Part shown: in pieces, positions 1-6,224 of the stretch
Position numbering within the stretch: the stretch's first letter is position 1
Layout: the number at the start of each line of letters is the position of its first letter
NCBI GenBank assembly: GCA_947367415.1
Contig: CANBEE010000143.1
Coordinates: 1 to 7,048 of the forward strand
Source: an uncultured Bacteroidales bacterium
GTDB lineage: Bacteria; Bacteroidota; Bacteroidia; Bacteroidales; Bacteroidaceae
Length of the DNA stretch: 7,048 bases
Direction of reading: 5' to 3'
Made by a program: the position numbers and the translations under genes
Notes under the pieces: model-generated
What the model was told of the DNA's origin: nothing
What the model saw: only the letters and a program-made list of their open reading frames with translations
Databases searched by the model: none

Positions 1-49
1 GTAGATATACTATTTATTACCTTGTAGGCATCATTGTTGGCAAAAAAAC

Positions 50-80
50 TTGGATTTTCCTAATTATTCATCTATTTTTG
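50..80 (+). promoter_or_regulatory. Candidate Bacteroidota-type promoter for the 202-2889 gene group
   Basis: A TTG at 50-52 is followed after 20 nt by TATTTTTG at 73-80. This is an exact match to the TAnnTTTG -7 element with the usual spacing to a -33 TTG. Transcription would begin near 86-88, leaving a leader of about 115 nt before the first gene. A second, weaker arrangement overlaps it: TTTG at 77-80, 20 nt, then TATTCTTG at 101-108, with one mismatch in the -7 box. The surrounding 200 bases are A/T-rich, so chance matches are possible. Confidence 0.45.
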
Positions 81-201
81 TCCATGACTAAGGGGTTTTG
101 TATTCTTGTGTGACGATATTAATGTGGGGATATTCTTTGAATCATCAGACTCTTTAGCCTATTTATTAGGTCGTTGTAGTACTCGTGTAATTTAAGTCGC
201 C

Positions 202-1116
202 ATGAAACCGGTTTTTAATATTGCCCGAATCAGTGCCAAGGGCGAAAAGGGAGTTGCCGATCAGGTAGTGGAATGGGTACATGTCCTGGAAGAAGATTTG
301 GCCGTTAGCAAGGAACTTGAAATCTTTGGTTCCACTTTCTGTTTGCAATATATCGATACAGAACGGATGGACTTCACGTTTGGGGGACATCAATATGTGC
401 TGATGCGCCAGTGGCAGGTGCTTGGCACTCCAACCACAGAGAGAACAGGGAAGGCGAGATGCGTATTCTTCTTTGGCAACCACTTTGAAAGTTCACACGA
501 TTGGGACGAAACGAATGCCGTGCGCTTGCTTGAAGATATATATGAAAATGCTGGCAAGGGAGAAGTGTGGCGCAACATTCCACTCTTGCATGAATTTATC
601 CACGAACTGAAGGGCCTCGCGCCATTCCGCAACAGCGTGATAGGTCCACAGCACAAGGTGTGTGCCCTGCAGGACCTGCTTCGGAACGATGTGCTCGACA
701 AGCGTGAGACACCGCGCCTTTACCTGTCGATGTGTGAGCTGTGCCGTTTGTATAACTGCTACGTGCAAGATCAGGACGAGGATACAAGGTCGGATTATGA
801 CATGGATTATTTCAACTATATTGATGAGTTGATATACAAGCTATCCTGGGTGGTCAGCGCACAAGACGGACAAAGGGCACAGGAGTGCTGGGCAAATCTG
901 GGAGGCATGTTGAGGGCAGACATAGTGCAGAGTACGCTAGAGTGGGAGAATGTTATATATGAGGTGGAACTGGAGGTTGATGACCAACTGAAAGGTGAGC
1001 CCCGAGGCATGGGCTTCTGCTATGGCTATTGGAGTACCAAGAGGGCTGCACTGGCCAGACGAGGCATAGACTGGAATCCGCCTCCTTCAATAAATCGCGG
1101 AGTGATATTTGATTGA
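202..1116 (+). CDS. Hypothetical cytoplasmic protein, 304 aa, family not recognised
   Basis: I do not recognise the family. The start is well fixed: ATG 202 is the first start codon after an in-frame TAA at 193-195. No signal peptide or membrane segment is visible, so the product is probably cytoplasmic. Residues 40-95 look beta-rich (for example FTFGGHQYVLMRQWQVL near 58-74, then CVFFFG at 87-92). Residues 100-250 look mainly helical, with an acidic stretch at 189-203 and a Cys-rich patch at 178-186 (C178, C181, C186) that has no complete metal-binding pattern. The tail, about 270-304, is distinctive: GFCYGYW, then a basic KRAALARRG segment and a GIDW-PP motif. It resembles an end I associate with uncharacterised Bacteroidota proteins, but I cannot name the domain. 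The 47-nt gap to the next gene, without a promoter match, suggests co-transcription. Confidence 0.85.
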   Translation: MKPVFNIARISAKGEKGVADQVVEWVHVLEEDLAVSKELEIFGSTFCLQYIDTERMDFTFGGHQYVLMRQWQVLGTPTTERTGKARCVFFFGNHFESSHDWDETNAVRLLEDIYENAGKGEVWRNIPLLHEFIHELKGLAPFRNSVIGPQHKVCALQDLLRNDVLDKRETPRLYLSMCELCRLYNCYVQDQDEDTRSDYDMDYFNYIDELIYKLSWVVSAQDGQRAQECWANLGGMLRADIVQSTLEWENVIYEVELEVDDQLKGEPRGMGFCYGYWSTKRAALARRGIDWNPPPSINRGVIFD

Positions 1117-1163
1117 AACGGAAAGTCCGCTTATCCGATTATCGTTAAATAAAATATAATGCC

Positions 1164-2267
1164 ATGATAAAATTTTATAACGGAGGAGTTTGCAGAACCA
1201 TCTCACAGGAAGAGGTGGAGAGTATCAAAGCTTTGGCTCAAGCCGGTGACCCTGTGGCTTGTTTCAAGTTGGGCCGTCTGACTTATTCTTGGCATGATCT
1301 GTCGGCCGAAGAGGATTATCTCATCACAGCCCAGCGCCTGTTTGTTAAAGCCCAGCAAGGGGGTGTGGTAGAGGCTGATGTGGCTCTTGCCATCATGATG
1401 TTTTGTGGCGAGATTGAACCATATAATCCAAGAAAGGCCATCGCCTTGCTGGAAGGAGCCTTGAAGCAGGGCAATGAATATGCCGCCTATCATCAGTTGT
1501 GTAACCTGATATTCGGGCGCTATGGATACAAGCAGAACCTGGATATGGCCGAACAGATACTTGACCAGCTGCTGGAGCAGAGCACCAACCCATGGTTTTA
1601 CGATCTGAAGGGGGAGGTGTTGCAGGCAAGAGGAAGGTACGAGGACTCTGAACCGTGGTTTGCCAAGGCTGTAGAGGGTGGAGTGACTTTTTCGTATTTT
1701 TCCCTTGCTATTGCTCGAGGTTATGATAACAATGGCAATCTTAGGGATTGGGATGCAATGCTTGATACGTATAGTAAAGGTGCCGATGAGGGCAATACGG
1801 CATGCTGGCATTACTTTGCTACCAACCAAATGGCTGTATATGAGGGCTTGAGCGTGAAACAGACAGAGCAACGCGATGAGTGTCGTGGCAATATCCTGCA
1901 GATTCTGGAGGAGTGTGTTGAGGAATTGGACGGCATTTCGGCCGAGTTGCTTGGCGATATCTACTGCAAGGGACTCTACGATGTGCCCATCGACTACGAT
2001 AGGGCGTGGCACTGCTATCTGAGAGGTGCTGACTATTATTGTCTGGGAGATTGCTACGCGAAGATGTACGACATGATCTTGCAGGGACAGGTGGACAAAG
2101 GTGCTGACCGTCAGGAATATCTGGAGCAGTGTGCTATCTATGGTGCCCGATTGCGCAACCGCCACATGCAGGAAGAAACGGTGCACATGTACCGCAGTGG
2201 TCGCCTGACACGCTATGCTGCCGAAATAGAGATGTACCACATGCCAGCGGTGGAGGAACAGAAATAA
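1164..2267 (+). CDS. Sel1/TPR-like repeat protein, 367 aa
   Basis: This is a helical solenoid of Sel1-like repeats (SLR, relatives of TPR), which normally act as protein-interaction scaffolds. The clearest unit is at about 256-289: GISAELLGDIYCKGLY, then D-YDRAWHCYLRGAD, the usual A-x-x-L-G-x-x-Y...A-x-x-Y/W-x-x-x-A pattern. Degenerate units lie at about 22-66 (QAGDPVACFKLGRL, then AQRLFVKAQQGG), 67-103 (ADVALAIMM, then NPRKAIALLEGALKQGN), 104-139 and 174-209. Residues 140-173 (GEVLQARGRYEDSEPWFAKAVEGG) are closer to a canonical TPR. No signal peptide is seen, so the protein is probably cytoplasmic. ATG 1164 is the first start after an in-frame TAA at 1146-1148. Only 7 nt separate it from the following DUF1963 gene, so the two are almost certainly co-expressed. 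The partner is unknown. Confidence 0.85.
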   Translation: MIKFYNGGVCRTISQEEVESIKALAQAGDPVACFKLGRLTYSWHDLSAEEDYLITAQRLFVKAQQGGVVEADVALAIMMFCGEIEPYNPRKAIALLEGALKQGNEYAAYHQLCNLIFGRYGYKQNLDMAEQILDQLLEQSTNPWFYDLKGEVLQARGRYEDSEPWFAKAVEGGVTFSYFSLAIARGYDNNGNLRDWDAMLDTYSKGADEGNTACWHYFATNQMAVYEGLSVKQTEQRDECRGNILQILEECVEELDGISAELLGDIYCKGLYDVPIDYDRAWHCYLRGADYYCLGDCYAKMYDMILQGQVDKGADRQEYLEQCAIYGARLRNRHMQEETVHMYRSGRLTRYAAEIEMYHMPAVEEQK

Positions 2268-2274
2268 TTTTCCT

Positions 2275-2889
2275 ATGGCGATAAGGATAAACATACAACC
2301 AACGCAAGACTGCCTTGTAGGACAGAGTCATTGGTGGGGATTTCCCGACCTGCCTGTGAATGTGAAATGGCCCGAGAACAAGGAGGGCGAGTTGCTTACA
2401 TTCATCTGTCAGGTGCGGCTGGAGGAGATTGCCGCTTTGGATTCGGAGGGACTGCTACCCCACGAGGGGATGATATGGTTCTTTGCCGATATGGACTATT
2501 TCCTGGGCGATGACGAGGCACAGTGCCATGGCATGGGCGAGTGGGAGCCTGGTGCTTACAAAGTGATATATGTAAAGGTAACAGACCATCTGTGCACCCA
2601 CGAATACTATTGGGAGGATGGCCAGGTGGCTGTGCTCGAGGCAGAGAGAATGAGGTTCGATCCTTCGGAGAGCGAGGAGGAATTTGGTTTCAAGTTGTTA
2701 GGAATGCCGGCAATGACCGAGGGGTATGAGAACGAGAACGAGGGCTTGGTGTCGCTCCTTCAGCTTGACGAGGAGGAAAGGTGGATGATGCGCTTCTTTG
2801 ACAGTGGCACGATAAACATCATGATGCCCCGTGAGGCCTTGCAGAAGCGCAATTTCGACGAATGCACACTTGTCCTACACTCGTCTTGA
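2275..2889 (+). CDS. DUF1963 (YwqG-family) protein, 204 aa
   Basis: The family hallmarks occur in order. An N-terminal W-GFPDLP segment precedes the WP of VKWP (about 20-33), as in the GG-PDLP...WP signature. LLTFICQVRLEEIAALD (40-56) matches the L-FLAQINL-ELA core. LLPHEGMIWFFADMDY (60-75) matches the LP-GMLYFF motif. KLLGMPAMTEGY (140-151) corresponds to the LLG-P motif, followed by LVSLLQLDEEE and RFFDSGTINIMM, the LLQ-D...G-L-FFI strand pair that ends the fold. DUF1963 has no established biochemical activity. Bacillus subtilis ywqG, the namesake, sits next to the ywqH-L LXG-toxin locus. At 204 aa the protein is shorter than YwqG (roughly 260 aa), mainly at the N-terminus. It appears cytoplasmic and acidic. 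It is the last gene of the first group: 112 nt with a strong promoter match follow it. Confidence 0.88.
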   Translation: MAIRINIQPTQDCLVGQSHWWGFPDLPVNVKWPENKEGELLTFICQVRLEEIAALDSEGLLPHEGMIWFFADMDYFLGDDEAQCHGMGEWEPGAYKVIYVKVTDHLCTHEYYWEDGQVAVLEAERMRFDPSESEEEFGFKLLGMPAMTEGYENENEGLVSLLQLDEEERWMMRFFDSGTINIMMPREALQKRNFDECTLVLHSS

Positions 2890-2942
2890 GAGGGAGAGGG
2901 ACTGCTATGATATTTCCCTTTAACGAAAAAAGACGTATGGTG

Positions 2943-2973
2943 TTGCATTTCTCGTTATGATATGGTATCTTTG
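2943..2973 (+). promoter_or_regulatory. Bacteroidota-type promoter upstream of the NPCBM gene
   Basis: A TTG at 2943-2945 is followed after exactly 20 nt by TATCTTTG at 2966-2973, a perfect TAnnTTTG -7 element. Transcription should start near 2979-2981, giving a leader of about 20 nt before ATG 3002. The leader is A/T-rich (ctaatatataatt before the ATG) with no Shine-Dalgarno sequence, as is normal for this phylum. It lies in the longest intergenic gap between genes, so it probably starts an independent transcript for the three downstream genes. Confidence 0.7.
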
Positions 2974-3001
2974 TCGTGAATAGATTGACTAATATATAAT
3001 T

Positions 3002-3070
3002 ATGAGTATGAAAGCGAAACGTTTTGCTACACTGATGATGGGATTGATGCTGTGTGCGGTATCCTTTGCG
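3002..3070 (+). other. Signal peptide coding segment
   Basis: Residues 1-23 have a basic n-region (K4, K6, R7), a hydrophobic core (LMMGLMLCAV) and an A-x-A-like end, S21-F22-A23, before Q24. A Gln at +1 is frequent in Bacteroidota signal peptidase I substrates. The Cys at 18 is preceded by L-M-L, which does not fit a lipobox because position -1 should be Gly, Ala or Ser. Confidence 0.85.
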
Positions 3071-5809
3071 CAAGGTCCAGTATATGTTACCAAGGCGCTG
3101 AAGCCCATCGACCCTAAGGGGTATGAGGCTGAGGCATCTGTGCAGGTGCGTGGTCATCAGACATGGAAGAATGCCTTCACTTTATGGCAGGCAGGAGAGG
3201 TAACATTCAATTTGGATGGTAAGTACGAGAATATTTCGTTCGTCATGGCTCCTGTGCATCGTCAGATATACAAGGTCCCTACTATTGTGCTGATACATGC
3301 CGATGGTAGGAAGATTTTTGACAGTCCGGTGAAGACGGACGATCTGCCCAGGCACATTACGCTGAATGTGAGTGGGGTGAAGTCGTTGAAGTTCTCGCTG
3401 GTGGACGATGGCATGGATTTGGCTTTCTGCGAGGTGGCCTTGTGGACCGCGGGACAGAAGGTGCACAACCTGGAGGACAGGTATAAGTTGGACGGTAAGA
3501 AGAAGATGCTGTTCAGAGACTTGAAACCATATTACCTGTCCACGTCAGCCGATTTGGAGGATGGCACTCACAAGTGGGTGGCTCCAGGCAGAAAAGAAGA
3601 GGCCATAAAGATAGGTAACAAGACGTGGGACCATGGTCTGATATTGAAAATGGACATGCAACTCATTGGCAATGGCGCTGCTGAGACTCATCTCAATATC
3701 AATGGACAGTACGAGACATTGCAGTTCACCGTAGGACCGATGGTGACCGACGATGCAAGCAACGGAAAGGGTTGGGTTACCGTGTTGGGCGACAATAAGA
3801 TATTGTATGAATACGAGATAGAGCAGCACCACATTGCCAGGCAGGTAACGCTGGATGTGACGGGTGTGAAGAAGCTGACATTTGCCAGCGAGCAGTCGCA
3901 CGGCAGCCATTGGGCAGGTATTGTAGATGCATGGATATACCCAGAGGGAGAGAAACCTGCCGAAACGGCACTGGAGAGCGATGGCGAGCCAGACCCAAGC
4001 CTGAAGCAGTTACCCGATGTATGCAAACTCATCACAAACATTCCTCCGTATTCGCTTCGTGGCAATGTGAGCAAGCAGCTCTATGATGGTACATCGGACT
4101 ATGTCACTTTCTCGATGGGAGGTACTAAGTTCAATGAGGGTTTCCTCCTCTACAACTTTGCCGGTTTTATGAGCGATGATGCCAAGTCGCATGCGATATT
4201 CGATTTGGGCAATGAGTTTGACTATGTGAGCTTCGTTACCGGTTATGTGAGTAAGAGTTGGAATATGGTCAACGACGAACTATATGTATATGCCGACGAC
4301 CAGTTGATAAAGACCATTCCACTCTGTGCTACCTACCCCAACCAGAAGCATGTGTTGCCATTGAACAAGTGTCGCAAACTGAAGTTTGAGAGCAAGGGAC
4401 AGGGTACGATGGACGTAGCGGCCTATGGTGTGGCCGATCTGGTGGTGTATCGTGGCGAACCCGTAGAAAATGAATTGTTCGCACATCCTGTGCCCGAATG
4501 TCCCGACGAGATAGACCTGATAGACCTCGGAGCACCATACCTGCACTATATCAGTTCCTCTAAATCGGGCGGTTTCGTGGATGGCAAGTCCAAGAAGGAT
4601 TACTTCACCAGATACGACAACAGCAGGATATACAAGGGGTTTGTACTGCAGACCAGTACTCACTTCTCGCTTGATTTTGGTGTGTTGTCAGGTACTGATG
4701 CTGCGGGTGCAAGCACTATCGGTGCAGCTGCCGTAGGTGCCTCTTTTGTGCCTATCGGTTCGGTAGGCGGTGCTGTGGTGGGCACCTCGTTGATGAGCGT
4801 GGCAGCACTGATGATGTTGGCGGCTGGCGGCGAGGCTGTGGAGAACTCATGCGCTGCCTTCAACACCTACGGACAGTACAACAGTGTCACCTTCACTGTA
4901 GAGTGTCTCAGGACAGAGGGTGATATGCAGTTCTTTGGTACGGACACTTATCAGCCCGATATCAGTGAGAGAAAGGAGAAACTGCTCATTGGTGCCGACC
5001 ATATCGTGATGGCAGAACTGGCTGTGTTCGAAGGGATGAAGCCTCAGACGGTAACGGTGCCCATAAACGGTTGCGAACAGTTGATGTTCTGGCTGGCCAA
5101 TACCAATGGGACATCGGCTGCATATGTATTCCACGACATCAAACTGTCAAAGAAGAAATGCGAACTGGAGATTCCCGAGGACATGAGGCCAGCGGAGGCT
5201 GTGGTGACCGAGCTCAAGTGGACCGAACTCACGCTGCCCGAAAAATGGGAAAAGCCTGAGAACTGTGGTGTGGCGGCTGTGGACAACTATTTTTATGGCA
5301 TTAAGAACTTGCACTACAAAGCATCAAAAGCGCTCAAGGGCGATGCTCCTGATTTTGATGTACACACATACTATCTTGAAACAGAGGCAAAGCAGATATG
5401 CAAGGCTGTAAAACTGATCAGCAAACAAGGTGGAGACATGAGAATCCCCTACACCGTTAGTCAATATGATTATAATGTAAAGTCAGTGGCGGAAATGAAA
5501 AAGCTGGTCAACGAGTTGGCTATAATGCAGATAAGTGCCGGAGCCGGATTGGCAGAACTGGGATTGGGGGCTATAGCTTATGGTAAGATATATAAGGAAG
5601 CCAACAAGTTGTTCAAGCAACTCAAAGCGGCTGTGGACGAAATGTATGAGTGCACCCTTGAGAATGAAGCATATCTTAAGAAATTGATTTCAACACCCAT
5701 CGACATTGATGGTCGTCAGACTACAGAGAGGACCTTATTCTCCCCACTATTGTCTGGAGAGAAAGTGCCAGAGGGCCCAAAGTCGAAAGTTCGTAATTTT
5801 GCAGAATGA
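3002..5809 (+). CDS. Secreted multi-module NPCBM-like protein with helical C-terminus, 935 aa
   Basis: An exported protein whose ectodomain consists of four beta-sandwich modules like NPCBM/NEW2 (putative carbohydrate-binding). Residues 1-23 form a signal peptide: basic MKAKR, a Met/Leu-rich core and SFA|QG. C18 lacks a proper lipobox, so a lipoprotein is unlikely. Modules lie at about 41-150, 176-315, 349-486 and 511-718. Each has a G-[KQ]-Y-x-x-[IVL]-x-F-like strand, a central strand pair around [LV]-x-G/A-D, a [HQT]-x-T-[LV]-x-[VI]-x-G-[VC]-x-x-L-x-F strand and a closing beta strand. No glycosidase, peptidase or sorting domain is seen. Module four carries a Gly/Ala-rich hydrophobic insertion (562-610). 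Residues 760-935 are largely helical, with a second hydrophobic stretch (838-861). Translation may start at M1 or at M3 (3008). The modules are recognised by pattern and spacing; ligand and location (periplasm or surface) are inferred. Confidence 0.85.
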   Translation: MSMKAKRFATLMMGLMLCAVSFAQGPVYVTKALKPIDPKGYEAEASVQVRGHQTWKNAFTLWQAGEVTFNLDGKYENISFVMAPVHRQIYKVPTIVLIHADGRKIFDSPVKTDDLPRHITLNVSGVKSLKFSLVDDGMDLAFCEVALWTAGQKVHNLEDRYKLDGKKKMLFRDLKPYYLSTSADLEDGTHKWVAPGRKEEAIKIGNKTWDHGLILKMDMQLIGNGAAETHLNINGQYETLQFTVGPMVTDDASNGKGWVTVLGDNKILYEYEIEQHHIARQVTLDVTGVKKLTFASEQSHGSHWAGIVDAWIYPEGEKPAETALESDGEPDPSLKQLPDVCKLITNIPPYSLRGNVSKQLYDGTSDYVTFSMGGTKFNEGFLLYNFAGFMSDDAKSHAIFDLGNEFDYVSFVTGYVSKSWNMVNDELYVYADDQLIKTIPLCATYPNQKHVLPLNKCRKLKFESKGQGTMDVAAYGVADLVVYRGEPVENELFAHPVPECPDEIDLIDLGAPYLHYISSSKSGGFVDGKSKKDYFTRYDNSRIYKGFVLQTSTHFSLDFGVLSGTDAAGASTIGAAAVGASFVPIGSVGGAVVGTSLMSVAALMMLAAGGEAVENSCAAFNTYGQYNSVTFTVECLRTEGDMQFFGTDTYQPDISERKEKLLIGADHIVMAELAVFEGMKPQTVTVPINGCEQLMFWLANTNGTSAAYVFHDIKLSKKKCELEIPEDMRPAEAVVTELKWTELTLPEKWEKPENCGVAAVDNYFYGIKNLHYKASKALKGDAPDFDVHTYYLETEAKQICKAVKLISKQGGDMRIPYTVSQYDYNVKSVAEMKKLVNELAIMQISAGAGLAELGLGAIAYGKIYKEANKLFKQLKAAVDEMYECTLENEAYLKKLISTPIDIDGRQTTERTLFSPLLSGEKVPEGPKSKVRNFAE
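3122..5155 (+). repeat. Four diverged tandem NPCBM-like protein modules
   Basis: The four modules can be aligned by eye at three places. First strand: GKYENISF (73-80), GQYETLQF (235-242), NEFDYVSF (404-411), GQYNSVTF (624-631). Second block: HITLNVSGVKSLKFSL (118-133), QVTLDVTGVKKLTFAS (281-296), KHVLPLNKCRKLKFES (449-464), TVTVPINGCEQLMFWL (683-698). Closing strand: CEVALW (143-148), GIVDAWIY (306-313), VADLVVY (477-483), VFHDIKL (709-715). Modules two to four also share a PY-containing entry (PYYL, PYSL, PYLH) about 35-40 residues before a G[LF][IVL]L strand. The DNA is not repeated, so the duplications are old. Confidence 0.75.
4685..4831 (+). other. Segment encoding a Gly/Ala-rich hydrophobic insertion within module four
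   Basis: Residues 562-610 contain almost no charge and are rich in Gly, Ala, Val and Ser, with several small-residue spacings of the GxxxG/GxxxA kind (around 574-594), then SVAALMMLAAGG (599-610). Module alignment puts it between the strand ending FSLDFG (555-560) and the strand around GQYNSVTF (624-631). In module two the same two strands are joined by only a few residues. It could be a membrane-inserting hairpin or a low-complexity loop. Confidence 0.65.
5281..5806 (+). other. Compositionally distinct C-terminal segment of the NPCBM protein
   Basis: This encodes residues 760-935, after the last beta module and a short linker. By hand count 5281-5760 is about 43% GC, against about 53% for the preceding 480 bases. 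The encoded segment changes character from beta-rich to mainly helical, with Lys-rich amphipathic stretches (for example KIYKEANKLFKQLKAAVDEM, 862-881). No known domain is recognised. The change may mark a separately acquired tip, or only a different structural class with different amino-acid use. Confidence 0.55.
5794..5801 (+). promoter_or_regulatory. Possible internal -7 element upstream of the 105-aa gene
   Basis: TAATTTTG matches TAnnTTTG exactly and ends 33 nt before ATG 5835, a distance similar to that of the promoter before the NPCBM gene. It lies inside the last codons of that gene. No TTG occurs at the expected -33 position, so this may be a chance match; read-through from upstream is the simpler model. 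Confidence 0.25.
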
Positions 5810-5834
5810 TATTAACATTTTCAATCTTCAAATC

Positions 5835-6152
5835 ATGTCTGAAATCAAGGAAGCAAGCACATTTTGGTACGAACTGAGAGTGAATTTCTATATCGAGAAC
5901 GGTACGGGAGAGTACGAATTGGACGAGACGCTTACCATACCGAGGAACAAGCTGCGTGTGGGTATGGCCCTGTTTGAGGGATTGGACAGAAAAGGCGGAT
6001 GGACCAGATGGGGCAACGTGTATGTCGAAGCCATTGAAGCCGACGGGGTAGTGACCACTAAAGGATTGGCATCCACGGCCAGTTCGGTGGTGGTGGCTGT
6101 AAAGAACGTGATGCCTTATCGTGATGGCTACTATAGTATCCGCCTAAGGTGA
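5835..6152 (+). CDS. Small beta-rich hypothetical protein, 105 aa
   Basis: I do not recognise the family. The product has no signal peptide and no membrane segment, so it is probably cytoplasmic. It reads as an all-beta fold of alternating strands: FWYELRVNFYI (10-20), YELDETLTIP (27-36), WGNVYVEAIEAD (59-70), SSVVVAVKNV (83-92), then a YYSIRLR end (99-105). The frame stays open upstream into the end of the NPCBM gene, where ATG 5706 would give 148 aa. I prefer ATG 5835 because it avoids a 104-nt overlap, follows an A/T-rich stretch typical of starts here, and the extra upstream residues look like out-of-frame translation (many Arg and Cys). It begins 25 nt after the NPCBM stop codon, so co-transcription is likely. 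Its job may relate to that protein (partner, chaperone or immunity), but this rests only on position. Confidence 0.75.
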   Translation: MSEIKEASTFWYELRVNFYIENGTGEYELDETLTIPRNKLRVGMALFEGLDRKGGWTRWGNVYVEAIEADGVVTTKGLASTASSVVVAVKNVMPYRDGYYSIRLR

Positions 6153-6192
6153 GTGATATTCATAGAAAATAACTTCGACACATGCTCTACTT

Positions 6193-6209
6193 GTAGCAGA
6201 GCCTGCGAC
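6193..6209 (+). other. Small imperfect hairpin in the leader of the last gene
   Basis: GTAGCAG (6193-6199) pairs with CTGCGAC (6203-6209) over seven positions with one A-G mismatch and a 3-nt loop. No T-run follows, so it is not a rho-independent terminator on this strand. It ends 15 nt before ATG 6225. It may be meaningless or may modestly affect translation. Confidence 0.2.
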
Positions 6210-6224
6210 TAAAAAATACAGATT

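Noticed and set aside
3..113. Open frame at the window start that could be the end of an upstream membrane protein
   Set aside because: It has 36 hydrophobic codons before TGA, but A/T-rich DNA gives such residues by chance, the composition is unlike the window's genes, and the best promoter match of the region lies inside it.
1119..1129. Inverted repeat CGGA-AAG-TCCG after the first gene as a terminator
   Set aside because: The stem is only 4 bp and no T-run follows; the next gene begins 35 nt later and is probably co-transcribed.
1203..2294. Antisense open frame of 363 codons covering nearly all of the Sel1 gene
   Set aside because: It mirrors the sense gene. The encoded sequence is an unstructured mix of Ile, Leu, His and Val with no domain, while the sense frame has clear Sel1 repeats. 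Codon bias of the sense gene explains the lack of antisense stops.
2895..2921. AGAGGGA/TCCCTTT pairing after the DUF1963 gene as a terminator
   Set aside because: Seven pairs including a G-T wobble, a 13-nt loop and no downstream T-run make it too weak to call, although a terminator would be expected in this gap.
3002..3070. Lipoprotein signal for the NPCBM protein using C18
   Set aside because: The residues before the Cys are L-M-L, lacking the small residue needed at -1; SFA|Q fits signal peptidase I better.
5706..5834. Upstream extension of the 105-aa gene to ATG 5706
   Set aside because: It would overlap the NPCBM gene by 104 nt, and its residues look like out-of-frame translation of that gene; ATG 5835 is the natural start.
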